From Methanomassiliicoccales archaeon (lineage in GTDB: Archaea; Thermoplasmatota; Thermoplasmata; RBG-16-68-12; SOIM01): a stretch of 45,638 nt of DNA. The DNA lies in contig JAUVHO010000011.1 in the NCBI GenBank assembly GCA_030593295.1, positions 1 through 45,638 of the forward strand, read 5' to 3'. Position 1 is the stretch's first letter. Each line of letters starts with the position of its first letter. Below are positions 31,355 to 41,900 of the stretch, one piece after another. The position numbers and the translations under genes were made by a program. A model generated the notes under the pieces. It was not told the DNA's origin, did no database searches, and saw nothing but the letters and a program-made list of their open reading frames with translations.

Positions 31355-33111
31355 TAGTACTCGCCTTTTGCCTTCTGGTCCCTGTCCTTTGAAGATCCTA
31401 ACTTGTTGATGCGGGGCCTGTTGGTCTCGCTGTCCCTTCTGAAAGTTATCTCCACCATCTTCAGGAACTTGTTCATCCCATCCCTCATTCCGAAGGGGCC
31501 TTCGCCAATGCCATTGACCCCCGGCTCTCCGCCGAAGACCATCAGAGAATCCGACACGAGATCCAGGAAGTAGACGTCGTGGTCCACAATGAGCCCGCTC
31601 AGCCCTTTCTTCTCCATGGTCCTTCTGATCGTCTTGGCCGCCTGCATCCTCTGGTTGGAGTCCAGGTAGGCAGAAGGTTCGTCAATGAGGTACAGGTCCG
31701 CCTTCCTTCCGAGACACAGAGCGATGGCGACCCTCTGCAGTTCGCCTCCTGATAGGCTCTTCAACTCCCTCTCAAGGTGTGGGGAGACCCCCATCGGCTG
31801 AAGTATCTGGCCCTGGAAGAAGTCCTCCTGGAACTCCTCGTACATCTCTGTCATGAAAAGCTCCTTCACCGAACCAGCGAACTTGGTCTCCAGGTATTGA
31901 GGCTTGTAGCTGACCGTGACCTCGGTGCTAACCACCCCCGCAGTGGGCTTGAACTCGCCTGCCAGCATCCTGACGAATGTGGTCTTTCCGGTGGCGTTGG
32001 GACCGACCACTCCAACGACCTCCCCAATGCCGATACTGCCCTCACCAGTGTTCAAAGTGAAATTCTTGAATCTCTTCTTAAGGGGCTCAAAGTGCAACAA
32101 TGGAACCTTCGACCATTCCTTCCTGGGCGGGTGGGACTCGAACTTGATCGCGGTATCCCTGAACCGGACGTTCTCCTCCTTCATGTAGCCTCCAAGGTAG
32201 ACGTTGATGGCCGACCTCACCTGGCGCGGATGGGAAAGAACGCCGAATGCCCCCTCTGACCCGTACATGAGATAGACGTTGGTAGCGAGGAAATCGAAGA
32301 CGGCCAGATCGTGCTCCACCACCACCGCGGGTCTGTTCTTGGCGAGCTTCTGGATGGACTTCGCGACCTGGAGGCGCTGGTAGATATCCAGGTACGATGA
32401 AGGCTCGTCGAAGAAATAGACATCCGCCTCTTTGAGCAGTGTGGCGGCGATGGCCAGTCGCTGCATCTCCCCTCCCGAGAGCTTCTTCACATCCTTGTTC
32501 ATGAAACTGGTAAGCTCCAGTTCATCCTGAACATCCGAGAGCTTGTCGTTGTGATCTGCCTTCTTGAGGAGGTCGGAGACGACGCCTTTGTACACCTTTC
32601 CGAGGTGGTCGACGTACTGCGGCTTCATTGCCGCTCCCCATTCTCCCTCAGCGATCTTCTCGAGATAATCGTGAAGTTCCGTTCCGGCGAAATGGTCGAG
32701 CACCGGCTCCCAGCTGGGTTCCTCATCATATTCCCCCAGATTGGGCACCAGTTTTCCTGAAAGTATGGAGATGGCCGTTGTCTTTCCAATCCCGTTGGGT
32801 CCCAGCAGACCCACTACCATGCCGCTCTTCGGACAGGGCAGTCTGTAGAGCTGGAAGCCGTTCTCACCGTACTGATGTACCAACTCCCCCTCCAACTCCT
32901 CGGGAAGGCCTATGATCCTGATGGCGTCAAAGGGGCACTTGTTGATGCAGATGCCGCACCCGACGCACAGCTCCTCGGATATGACAGCCTTACCGTCCTC
33001 CCCCAAGACGATTGCTTCGCTACCCGTTCTCACCGGAGGGCAATATCTTATGCATTCGAGGGAACATCTCTTGGACTGGCACCTATCCCTCAAAAGGACC
33101 GCGATTCTCAC
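31342..33111 (-). CDS. rli1: Ribosome recycling ATPase Rli1/ABCE1
   Basis: 589 residues. N-terminal iron-sulphur domain (RDRCQSKRCSLECIRYCPP, then CVGCGICINKCPFDAI), two ATPase domains with Walker A GPNGIGKTT and GPNATGKTT, signatures LSGGEMQR and LSGGELQR, and Walker B FFDEPSSYLD and LIDEPSAYLD, joined by the hinge typical of ABCE1. It splits ribosomes after termination with aRF1/aPelota. GTG 33111 is chosen because RIAVLLRDRC is where family members begin and because box A is 27 bases upstream; the track's TTG at 33132 would lie at or before the transcription start. Confidence 0.96.
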   Translation of the reverse strand: MRIAVLLRDRCQSKRCSLECIRYCPPVRTGSEAIVLGEDGKAVISEELCVGCGICINKCPFDAIRIIGLPEELEGELVHQYGENGFQLYRLPCPKSGMVVGLLGPNGIGKTTAISILSGKLVPNLGEYDEEPSWEPVLDHFAGTELHDYLEKIAEGEWGAAMKPQYVDHLGKVYKGVVSDLLKKADHNDKLSDVQDELELTSFMNKDVKKLSGGEMQRLAIAATLLKEADVYFFDEPSSYLDIYQRLQVAKSIQKLAKNRPAVVVEHDLAVFDFLATNVYLMYGSEGAFGVLSHPRQVRSAINVYLGGYMKEENVRFRDTAIKFESHPPRKEWSKVPLLHFEPLKKRFKNFTLNTGEGSIGIGEVVGVVGPNATGKTTFVRMLAGEFKPTAGVVSTEVTVSYKPQYLETKFAGSVKELFMTEMYEEFQEDFFQGQILQPMGVSPHLERELKSLSGGELQRVAIALCLGRKADLYLIDEPSAYLDSNQRMQAAKTIRRTMEKKGLSGLIVDHDVYFLDLVSDSLMVFGGEPGVNGIGEGPFGMRDGMNKFLKMVEITFRRDSETNRPRINKLGSSKDRDQKAKGEYYYSS

Positions 33112-33134
33112 GAACCCTTTCAATAGGACCAATC

Positions 33135-33142
33135 TATTTAAA
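33135..33142. promoter_or_regulatory. Palindromic box A shared by rli1 and NAC
   Basis: TATTTAAA reads TTTAAATA on the other strand. It is 27 bases from the rli1 GTG on the left (leaderless) and about 52 bases from the NAC ATG on the right, which would give a leader of about 26 bases holding a GTGAT ribosome site. One TATA box could therefore serve both divergent genes. Confidence 0.55.
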
Positions 33143-33190
33143 CAATCCCAACGCTTTTTTAGAGAGAGTCAGATTACCAAAGTGATTCGT

Positions 33191-33541
33191 ATGATTCCAG
33201 GCGGACGGATGAATCCGAGACAGATGAAGAGAATGATGAAACAGATGGGGATCGAGTCCGAGGAGATAGAGGGAGTGGAAGAGGTCATCATCAGGACGGT
33301 CTCCAATGAATACATTTTCAGTCATCCGGATGTGACCAGGACGACCGTTCAGGGGCAGGAGACCTGGCAGATAGTCGGGACCGCGGATGTGGCCGAGAGG
33401 GACGGGGATGTGAGCATCCCGATCGAGGACATAAAGCTGGTCGCGGAAAAGGCGAACGTCTCGGAAGAGGAAGCTAGGAAGGCCCTGGAAGAATGCGATG
33501 GAGAACCTGCTGAGGCTATTGTGAAGTTGATGAGCGGGTAA
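33191..33541 (+). CDS. nac: Nascent polypeptide-associated complex protein
   Basis: 116 residues from ATG 33191; the track ORF starts within rli1. The N-terminus MIPGGRMNPRQMKRMMKQMG is diagnostic of archaeal NAC, followed by the NAC beta-barrel (EVIIRTVSNEYIF...WQIVG) and a C-terminal UBA domain (VSEEEARKALEECDGEPAEA). It binds nascent chains at the ribosome exit as a homodimer. A GTGAT ribosome site lies just upstream. It is divergent from rli1, another ribosome factor. Confidence 0.96.
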   Translation: MIPGGRMNPRQMKRMMKQMGIESEEIEGVEEVIIRTVSNEYIFSHPDVTRTTVQGQETWQIVGTADVAERDGDVSIPIEDIKLVAEKANVSEEEARKALEECDGEPAEAIVKLMSG

Positions 33542-33559
33542 AACTCGGCTTTTTCAGTA

Positions 33560-36500
33560 CTAATCAGTCGGTGGCGGCGGTGCCTCGTCTTCAGGTGGTG
33601 GGGGCGTCTCCTTGTCGGGCGGAGCAGGCGTCTCATCCGGAGGCGGTGGCGTCTCTTTGTCCGGCGGCGGAGGCGGTTCGTCAGGTTCGGGCACCTGATC
33701 CTCTTCCATCGGTGGGGGAGGCATTGCAACTTCCATCCTGGCCCTCTGGGCGGCCCTCTTCTTCCTGAGCCGCGCCTGTCTCCTTCTCTTCTCCCTGAGT
33801 TTCTCTTCCTCTTCCTTCTTCCGTTTTCTGCCGCTGGCGAAGATTATTGGGAGTGCGATGGCAACGAGAAGGATCATCAAGACTATGATCCACCAGTACT
33901 CTGCGAGGAAGTTCCCCCCGGTGGTTCCGTCATCATCGTTGGGTATTAGCGGAAGGTCGTCCTGACCGTCAAGTATCCCGTCGTCGTCGGTGTCGTTGTC
34001 AAGCGGGTCGGTCCCGATGGCGATCTCGTCCGCATCCTCCAGGCCGTCGTCGTCAGAGTCCCTGCTGAGCGGGTCGGTCCCTATCTGGTTCTCGTAATCG
34101 TCCGTCAGACCGTCGCCGTCGCTGTCCTTGGCGGTCACGTCGACCCATGTTGTGTCCGTATCCTTGTTGCCGGAAGAATCGGTCACTTCGAGGGTTATCG
34201 TGTAGTTACCAGGAATGTCAAAGGTATACAATGGGTTGGACCCTGTCAACAATACCGGGCTTCCATCATAATCGAACGTCCAGTTGAACTCGTCCACGTT
34301 GCCGAAATTGTCGCTGCTTCCCCTTCCGTCCAAGGAAACGACCGTCCCTTGCTCGATAGCTCGTCCCGGACCCGCATCCGCGACGGGTGGCGTCTGGTCA
34401 ACGACCGTGAACGTCTCCCACGAGGCGTTCCAGTTACCGCTTGTGTCCTTAACGGCCATGAAGTAGGAGAACTCGCCGAGGGCGCCAAATGAAAGCTCAT
34501 AATAGTAGTTGGCCACGACTCCCGGGTTCTCGATCATGGTGAAGTTGCCCATCGGACTGCCTGCAGGGGTGTAGATGATCACCCAGGCTCCAGCGAGCTC
34601 GAAGTTGTCGGTCGCATTCGCGGTCAGATTGAGGTCGCTGTACACTTCGACCTGCGGGTTGCTCTGAAGCGGCGTCACCGAGGGTCTGGTATCGTCCTCT
34701 ATCCTGAAGGTCCCGCCCAGCGTGTTCCAGTTGCCCACGAGGTCGGATACCCATATCATGTAGTCGAACCTTCCAAGAAGATCATAGCTTCTGGATAGCC
34801 AGTAATTCCCGGGGCTTTCCTCGTTCATGGAATAGTTGCCAACAAAACCGCCGCTCGGGTCGCTGATGTTCACCCACGCTCCGAAGACCACGTGGTTGTC
34901 CGAGACGGACGTGGTTATGTTGACCTCGAAGAACACTTCCTGCGGGTTGGGGTCGGCACCGATGCTGATGAAGGTCGGGTAAAGGGTGTCATGTATGGTG
35001 AATGAGCCGCTGGAGCTGTTCCAGTTACCGCTGAAATCGCTCGCCCAGATGGTGAAGTTGTACGTGCCCAGTTTGTCGTAGAAGTCCTTGTAGAAGTGCT
35101 GAAGTGCCAAGATGAAGAAGCTCATTGAGGTGTTGGTGAAAGCGAGGCCGTCGGGGTCGGTGATGTCGATCAGGACCTGGTCCACCTGGTGGTTGTCGGT
35201 CACGAACAGGGTGACGTTCACGGATCCGTGTATCTGCTGGGCTGCCGGGTTGATGCCGAGGTTGTTCATCTCGGGAGGCGTCCAATCATCGATGATGAAC
35301 GAACCCTGCGAGGAGTTCCAGTTGTCGTACACATCAATTGTCCAGATGGTGAAATCGTAAGTTCCCAGCTCGGTGTACATCCTGCGGTAGTAGTAGAGGT
35401 CACCAGGCCCGGATGTCATGGACACGTTGGTGGTTGTCATGTCTGGCGCCACTACCTTGATCCACACATCGACCAGCCCGTAATCATCCCACACGTCCGC
35501 TGAGATGTTCACGAAGCCGAAGATCTCCTGTGGGTTCGGTGTCGCGGCCACGTTCTGAATGAGAGGCGGATTGCGTTCAATGGTGCACACCCGCATTGTG
35601 TCTATCGCATAGTTGCCGGCGGTGTCTGTCACGTTCAGGTCGACATCATAGCAGGATGCGGTCAGGAATGTGTATTGGGGGGTCACCCCCATCATGGTCT
35701 GCGGGGTTCCGTCGAAGAAGGTCCACACATAGGATGCGATCTGGTAGTTGTCGCTGGATCCGGTACCGTCGAAGTTGACCGCTGTCCCGATCAGTACATT
35801 GAATTGATCAGGTCCCGCATCGGCAATGGGGAAGGTCGAATCCTGGACGACGAACTGCCCTCCGGTGGAGTTCCACAACCCCAGACTGTCGACAGCCCAA
35901 GCTATGAAGTTGAACGTTCCGAGGATATTGTACGCATCATCATGATAGAAACTGTCGAAGAGTCCGCTGTCCATGGTAAAGTTGGTAACGGCCGATAACG
36001 GGTCGGTGATCTCCACCCAGACGTTGGATAAGAGGAAGTTGTCCGTCACATCCAAAGAGATATTGACCGATCCAAACACCTCTTGAGGTGATGGAACGGC
36101 TAGAAGGCTGCTCAACTCCGGAGGGGTCGTGTCCTGTATCGTGAACATCCCAGATGATGTGTTCCAGTTGTTGTTGATGTCCTCGGCCCAGATGTCGAAT
36201 GTGTAGTCCCCCAGGTCGGGGTATGTATCGTAATAGAAGTACTTCCCGGAACCGACATCGAAGCCCATGGTGAAGTTCCCGAAGGGGGTCAGGTCGGGAT
36301 TGGTGATGGCCACATCTACCCTGTTCACGCCTGTGTTGTCCAGTACCAGTGAGGAGATGTTCACGAGTCCGAACACTTCCTGCGGATTGGGCTGCGCGTT
36401 TACCTCCAGGATCAAGGGCAGTTGTACGTCTATGACATCCACGATGATGTTCCCGCTGTTGTTGAGGAAGGTCTCGCCGAGAGAATTGGAATAGCCGTCC

Positions 36501-38851
36501 ACGTTGAACGACTGTGCCCCGACCGCGTCTGCCCTAACCTGCCAAGAGACCATGCCTGTGGCCCCATTGACGAGGCTCCCTATGGCAGATGGATTGGAAC
36601 CCCCGACCAAGGTAAGTCCTCCGGGCAGGTTGATGCGTCCGTTGACGTTCCACCCCTCGAGCTGTCCCAGGTTGGTGATGTTGGCGAACACGGTGAACTG
36701 GCTCCCGAAGAGAACGCTGGAAGGAGCGTTGACATCAACTGTGTAATATGGAGGGACGATCTCGGTGTAGCTTCCCATGTGCGCAAGTGAGAAAGGCTCA
36801 TTCGCAGGACCCATGATGGTCCCGAACGCTCGAACCTTGAAGAGAATGTCACCCCTGGCGGAATTGAAATTCAGCTGTTCGACATTGCTGAGAGAGAAGC
36901 TGGAACGTCCAAGTTCGTTCCTGGTGGGCATCTCGTAAACGTAGAGATCGAGATCATTGGGCGGCCAGTGCTGGAAGGGATAGCTGGTGCCGATGTAGAT
37001 GGAGTGCTTCTGCCAGGCCAGGGTTGCCTTGTCGTCGGCGGCCACAGAACCCCTGTAGAACCTGTACCTGAGGGAGTCGTTTACGAACCCTTCGATGTGA
37101 TAGTCCATCCAGGTGAGGGTCTTGTCCATGTCGATGTAGCCCCATCCGGTAACGTTGTCCACGCCGGAGACCCCCCAGTCCTCCGCATGGTTGATCATGA
37201 GCGCCCTATATACGGCGGGAAAAAGAGATGAATCGTTGGTGTAGTTCATCATGAGAAGAGTGGCAGCTGCGACGTGGGGTGCTGACATGCTCGTCCCGGA
37301 CATGGATATGAAATCGTTCGCGGTCGCCCACTTGGTGTTGGCGGACATGATGTTCTGACCAGGTGCCACAACTGTCGGGGCTATCCTCCCGTCGTCCAGT
37401 GGACCTCGGCTGCTGAAACCGCTGATGGAATCGCCGACCCTTGAGTCGGAATTGGCATCGTTCATGCTTCCCACGCAGAATATGTTGAAGGCGTCACCAG
37501 GAATGCCAACCGTACCTGAGCCCGGACCAGAGTTGCCGGCCGAAACCGCAATAGGGATACCGAGGTCGTCTATGACCGCGTCCAGGAATCGGGAGGGTCC
37601 GCTGTTACCGTTGGTCAGGCCTCCGCCTCCGTAGCTGAGGCTCAAGATATCAGCGCCGGCCGTCTGGACCGCCCAATCGGTGATCTTCATGAAGTCTCCC
37701 CAGTCTCCTCCGCCGAGTCCGTCGCTCGTGTCATATCCGAACTTGCCGTCGATAAGGTTGCGCATGCCGTGTGCAACACCCTGGTAGGTGGTGTCGTTGC
37801 TCAGGATGATGCCTGCGATGTGAGTTCCGTGACCGTGGAAATCGTCTGTCGAAACTGGATTGTCTATGTACCTTGGGTCGAACTGGCCGTTGTCGTGAAC
37901 GACCTTCTCGAATTCCTCGTGCAGGTTGGGATGTGTTCCGTTGATGCCAGTATCCGTGATCGTCAGGTCCCAGGGTCCTCCAGTTATGCCGCTGCTCCAC
38001 ATGACGTTGGCGTATATCGCGTTGGGACTGTGGTCCAGGTGCGGGTACATCTTGAAGCTGGCGTGGACGAAACCTACATCCAGTCTATCAGCAATCGCTT
38101 GGACGGAGTGGACCGGAACCCAGGCTGAGAAAGAATTGAAGAGATGCCCCTGATAGCCCATTCGGTAGCCCAATGATCCAAGGCGGCTGTACAGCTCCTC
38201 CTGGATAAGGGCGTTCTCGACCTCGGTGATGTCCAATATCTCCTTTCGGATCTCGTACGTCTTAAGGTCGATCTTCAGGTTGGTCTGCTCTAGATGGCTG
38301 ACCTCGGATGGCGTCATGGTGTTCTCGATCGGTCCCATGATGGAAACTGCATCAGCGGGCATCCTGGCCTTTGCACCGTGATATATCGCCGTCCTCTCGT
38401 CCATCAGTGCCTGGAGCGCAGACTTGTGCTCCGCCCTGGTCTTCAGACTAATCTCGTGAGAGGGCTGTTCCCTCATCTCCACCACGATGGAAACGATCTC
38501 GTTCTGTAAGCTCTCGTCCCCCATGGCCTCCAGGAGTTTGGGATCGATCTTATACGAAGACCCATCCGCAAGGCCCAGTTCATATTCCGCCAGTGATTCA
38601 AGGTCCTCGAAAAGAATGCTTTCCCCAAGGTAGCTGGTCCTCTCCTCGACCATGTCTTTGACGATGAGATACCTCTGACCCGATACCGGACCAAACAGAT
38701 ATTCACCCTGAGGAAGCGGTTCCTGCAACGCCTCTTCTGCTTGTTGGCTCTGGGCGCTTCCTTTTCCGGGTGTCAACAGAGGCGATAACGAACCGACGAG
38801 GAAAAGGGCAGCGATGAGAAGGGGAGCCATTTTACTGATTATTCTGCCCAA
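33560..38851 (-). CDS. Giant cell-surface subtilase with Ig, PKD and calcium repeats
   Basis: 1763 residues. Signal peptide, propeptide (about 35-270), S8 catalytic domain with Asp about 300 (TITDTGING), His about 341 (DFHGHGTHIAG), Asn about 440 (SAGNSGPG) and Ser about 521 (MSGTSMSAPH). Then two Ig-like units, a PKD domain, four more Ig-like units (each ends NWN.S.G.F.I.D.T) and a second PKD. Three calcium-loop repeats (DSDGDGLTDDYE, DSDDDGLEDADE, DTDDDGILDGQD) lead to a membrane helix and a cytoplasmic tail rich in K/R and then in proline. Probably degrades outside proteins to feed the peptide importer. The start is a TTG with GGGGGT upstream; ATG 38830 is the alternative. Confidence 0.93.
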   Translation of the reverse strand: MGRIISKMAPLLIAALFLVGSLSPLLTPGKGSAQSQQAEEALQEPLPQGEYLFGPVSGQRYLIVKDMVEERTSYLGESILFEDLESLAEYELGLADGSSYKIDPKLLEAMGDESLQNEIVSIVVEMREQPSHEISLKTRAEHKSALQALMDERTAIYHGAKARMPADAVSIMGPIENTMTPSEVSHLEQTNLKIDLKTYEIRKEILDITEVENALIQEELYSRLGSLGYRMGYQGHLFNSFSAWVPVHSVQAIADRLDVGFVHASFKMYPHLDHSPNAIYANVMWSSGITGGPWDLTITDTGINGTHPNLHEEFEKVVHDNGQFDPRYIDNPVSTDDFHGHGTHIAGIILSNDTTYQGVAHGMRNLIDGKFGYDTSDGLGGGDWGDFMKITDWAVQTAGADILSLSYGGGGLTNGNSGPSRFLDAVIDDLGIPIAVSAGNSGPGSGTVGIPGDAFNIFCVGSMNDANSDSRVGDSISGFSSRGPLDDGRIAPTVVAPGQNIMSANTKWATANDFISMSGTSMSAPHVAAATLLMMNYTNDSSLFPAVYRALMINHAEDWGVSGVDNVTGWGYIDMDKTLTWMDYHIEGFVNDSLRYRFYRGSVAADDKATLAWQKHSIYIGTSYPFQHWPPNDLDLYVYEMPTRNELGRSSFSLSNVEQLNFNSARGDILFKVRAFGTIMGPANEPFSLAHMGSYTEIVPPYYTVDVNAPSSVLFGSQFTVFANITNLGQLEGWNVNGRINLPGGLTLVGGSNPSAIGSLVNGATGMVSWQVRADAVGAQSFNVDGYSNSLGETFLNNSGNIIVDVIDVQLPLILEVNAQPNPQEVFGLVNISSLVLDNTGVNRVDVAITNPDLTPFGNFTMGFDVGSGKYFYYDTYPDLGDYTFDIWAEDINNNWNTSSGMFTIQDTTPPELSSLLAVPSPQEVFGSVNISLDVTDNFLLSNVWVEITDPLSAVTNFTMDSGLFDSFYHDDAYNILGTFNFIAWAVDSLGLWNSTGGQFVVQDSTFPIADAGPDQFNVLIGTAVNFDGTGSSDNYQIASYVWTFFDGTPQTMMGVTPQYTFLTASCYDVDLNVTDTAGNYAIDTMRVCTIERNPPLIQNVAATPNPQEIFGFVNISADVWDDYGLVDVWIKVVAPDMTTTNVSMTSGPGDLYYYRRMYTELGTYDFTIWTIDVYDNWNSSQGSFIIDDWTPPEMNNLGINPAAQQIHGSVNVTLFVTDNHQVDQVLIDITDPDGLAFTNTSMSFFILALQHFYKDFYDKLGTYNFTIWASDFSGNWNSSSGSFTIHDTLYPTFISIGADPNPQEVFFEVNITTSVSDNHVVFGAWVNISDPSGGFVGNYSMNEESPGNYWLSRSYDLLGRFDYMIWVSDLVGNWNTLGGTFRIEDDTRPSVTPLQSNPQVEVYSDLNLTANATDNFELAGAWVIIYTPAGSPMGNFTMIENPGVVANYYYELSFGALGEFSYFMAVKDTSGNWNASWETFTVVDQTPPVADAGPGRAIEQGTVVSLDGRGSSDNFGNVDEFNWTFDYDGSPVLLTGSNPLYTFDIPGNYTITLEVTDSSGNKDTDTTWVDVTAKDSDGDGLTDDYENQIGTDPLSRDSDDDGLEDADEIAIGTDPLDNDTDDDGILDGQDDLPLIPNDDDGTTGGNFLAEYWWIIVLMILLVAIALPIIFASGRKRKKEEEEKLREKRRRQARLRKKRAAQRARMEVAMPPPPMEEDQVPEPDEPPPPPDKETPPPPDETPAPPDKETPPPPEDEAPPPPTD
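33566..33685. repeat. GGNGGNGG-type tandem repeats coding a proline-rich tail
   Basis: Imperfect tandem copies of about 40 bases encode PPPPDKETPPPPDE(T/A)P-like units at the C-terminus of the subtilase. The DNA reads as runs of GGCGGNGG on the plus strand, so copy number could vary by slippage. Confidence 0.7.
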
Positions 38852-38949
38852 CTTTTACCCCCTATGGTGCGTGTGTAGGGTAGTCATATGCAGCTCTGTT
38901 CTAAAAAGTCTTGTGGTTTGAATCTCGATATGGAATACGATAGCCAGAC

Positions 38950-41900
38950 CTAGTCTTTGACACCGTTTCTTCGCTTGTTGGTCTCTTCTTCTATCGTCTT
39001 GAGGGTCTCGGTCATCTGAGCGTAGTCGTCCCCGTCTCGAAGGTTCTCAAGATTTTCCATCAGGTCGTTCACGTCCACGCCCTCTTCGTTGGCGACCTTC
39101 AGGAGTTCCTCGGTCTCCATGAGTGAGTTGTCGAAGGTGTACTTCTGGTCGATTCCTTCTCCGACCTCGGCAGCTCTGTTTATCTTGGCCAGTGCCTTAA
39201 GATATCCGTCGTCCGCGAGCACCTCTTCGGCCTCATACAGGACTGAGACGGCATCTTCAACGTCTGCGCCCTTCTCGCCGAGCTCGTTGACAAACTCCCG
39301 GACCTCTCCCAGCCTGGTCTCGGTGCTCTCTCTGAGCTCCCTCTTGACGGTGGCGACCATGGTCAGCAAGGCCTCCGTCCTCTCCAGCGCTTCCTTTGTA
39401 AGACCAAGAGATTGGATCTCCGCCTTTTCTCTCTCGATGGATGCCAGGTCGTTCTTTCTCACTTCCATGTTCTTCATTTCTTCGTCAAGAGACTCGTTCA
39501 AATCGGTCAAATCTGAATCCAGTTCATCCAGCCCCGACTTCTCCTTGTTCAGAGCCTCGATGAGTTCATTGGCCTCGTCCACCTTTCCCTGTGACATAAG
39601 GTCCTCGGCGGAAGCCAGCACGGCCTCCAGGTTGGATACCTGGACACCTTTCCCTTTCAGTTTCTGAATCTCCATCCGGATGCCGTCTAGATTAGCGCCA
39701 GCATCCTCGCTCAGCGACATCCTGAGGCTGTCCGCCTCCTCGGCAACCATCCTCAGTTTCTGGAGTGCCTCAGCGCCGTCAGAGGTCCTCAAGGCCTCTT
39801 GCAGGTCGCCCGCCAGATTGGACACGCTGACGCCCCAGACAGCGGCCTTTTCGATGGCTTCCTTGGCGCGCTTGATCTCGACCTCTTTCTCCTCGGCCAG
39901 ACTTGACGATTCCTCTGCCAGGGTCTTGGCTTCCAGTGCCAGTCTTTTCGCCTCGAACGTGTTTCCCTCGCCCATCATGTCCTCGGCCCCCAGCAGGAGG
40001 CTTTCGGCATCACCGACGGTCAATCCCTTGGCCTTCAGGTCGTCCAGAATGTTCCGGGCTTCGGAGATGACCTCTGAGGCTTCTTTACTCAGGCTCTCGG
40101 CAGTTCCGGCGGTCTTCTCTCCCAGATCGCGCACCAATTGAATCCTTGATTTGTAATCGTACTCGGCGTTCCTGAGATCTTCCAGTTCTTCCAGGATATC
40201 GTTGACGTCCATGCCTGCCTCGGCAGCCTCTTCGACCTCGGATCTGACCTGCTCCAGCACTGCAATGAAACTCTCGTGGTCATTCTTGAGCTGCTCGGTC
40301 GCCCTGGCCGCCTCGATGATGTTCTTGCGGGCCGATAGGTACTCCTCTTCCTGAACATCCTTCTCGGCTTTCTTGAGAAGGTCCATCAGATCGCCGCCAG
40401 CTGCACCGTCCTCGATGAGATCCTCGAGCGTTTCCCGGGTGGATTGAATGTCCTCCAGTGTTCTGGTGCTCATCATTGTCTTCCTTGCGTTGAGGTCGTC
40501 CAGTATCTTGTCCATTTCCGGTATTGATGATTCGTAGTCCTGGGATTCTTCAAGCATCTCCAGTCTGGTCTCGAAATCCTTGACCCCGATGCCGAAGCGG
40601 GTGGCATCAATAAGGGCCTCATCAACTGACACCTTGACACCGGACCATCTTTCATGCACGTTTCTGAGCTCTGTGATCCTCTCTTCGGCCAGGTCGCATG
40701 TGTCCATGGCATCGACGATGTTATCTTCAGTCATCTCCAGCTCGGCCTTCTCGATCAACTCAAGGACGGTCTTCGTCCGAATCTCGGTGCGTTCCATCTC
40801 GGCCGCCGTCTCTCTCAGTCTGGATAGCGAATCGCGGACATCGTCCCTATGGCCCTCGAACAGGTTGTTGACCCGATCGAAAAGAAGCCCTGCCTTCTCT
40901 ATTATGTGAGAATAGTCATCCGAGCTCTCCAGCCAGGAGATGTCTTCCTCAAGCTCGTCCAGAGACACGTCCATCTCCTTCGCCCTGTTCACGATATGTT
41001 CAAGAGATGACATCCGATCCTTCGCCTCCCTGAACTGCTGGATCCTCTCTTCGGCCAGGTCGCGAACATTTCTCGCTTTCTTCTCAGCATCCCGGTATTT
41101 GAGCCTGTCTGCGAGCTCATTTGCCGAGGACAGCATCTCGGACAGGTCGTCCGATGAGACTTCATTCGCCTTAAGGAGCGATATCCCGTGCCGCGCCTCG
41201 ACCGCCGCCCAGTCCATATTCTGGACCAACTTGGACTCGACCTTCTTGACCTCCGTCTCAAGGGTCCTGATCTTCTCAATCCGCGAACTTGGGTCGCTGT
41301 CCATCTCGCATATCTGGAGGTCCGATTCCAGTGAATGAGCGTCAAAACCGCCCTCGCTCAGCCTCATTATGGTCTCGCCCAGGGCCTCGCAGGCCTCGGT
41401 GGAATTCTCGAAAAGCTCCACCTTCTTCTTCGTCCTGCCAACGGCCTCGACGGCCACCTCGAACGCCTGGCTGAACCTTCCATCGTCGTAGGCCTCGGTT
41501 GCCTTGGCAATGATTTCATTCTCGTCGTCGAACGATATATCTCGGTGTTCTTGGACCAAGGTCCCTGCCTCTTCCAAGGTGTCCCTGGCCTGGCTCCTTA
41601 TCCTGTCCTTCTCCGCACGAACCTCGTCCAGGAACCTGGTCAGTTCTTCCAGGGTATCTGCGTTCCTCTCGGTCGTGATGTTCTGTAAGTCTGATTCGAA
41701 AACCGTTGTGGGAACCCCAGCGGTGTCCAGTAGAGTGAAGGTCTCCGCGATCTGCCCCAAGAGGTCATCGAACATCTCGGAGAGATCGATGGCAGCCTCC
41801 AGCTGCTGCTCGGCCTTCCTAGCGATCTTCCCGGCCTTCTTGAAGTTCTGCTTCTCGACCGAAGATTCCGCTTCCCCGATGAGCTTGGGCACCTCGCCTA

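Noticed and set aside
33566-33685. Possible CRISPR or satellite array
   Set aside because: The GGNGG repeats have no constant repeat-spacer pattern and encode the subtilase's proline-rich tail in frame.
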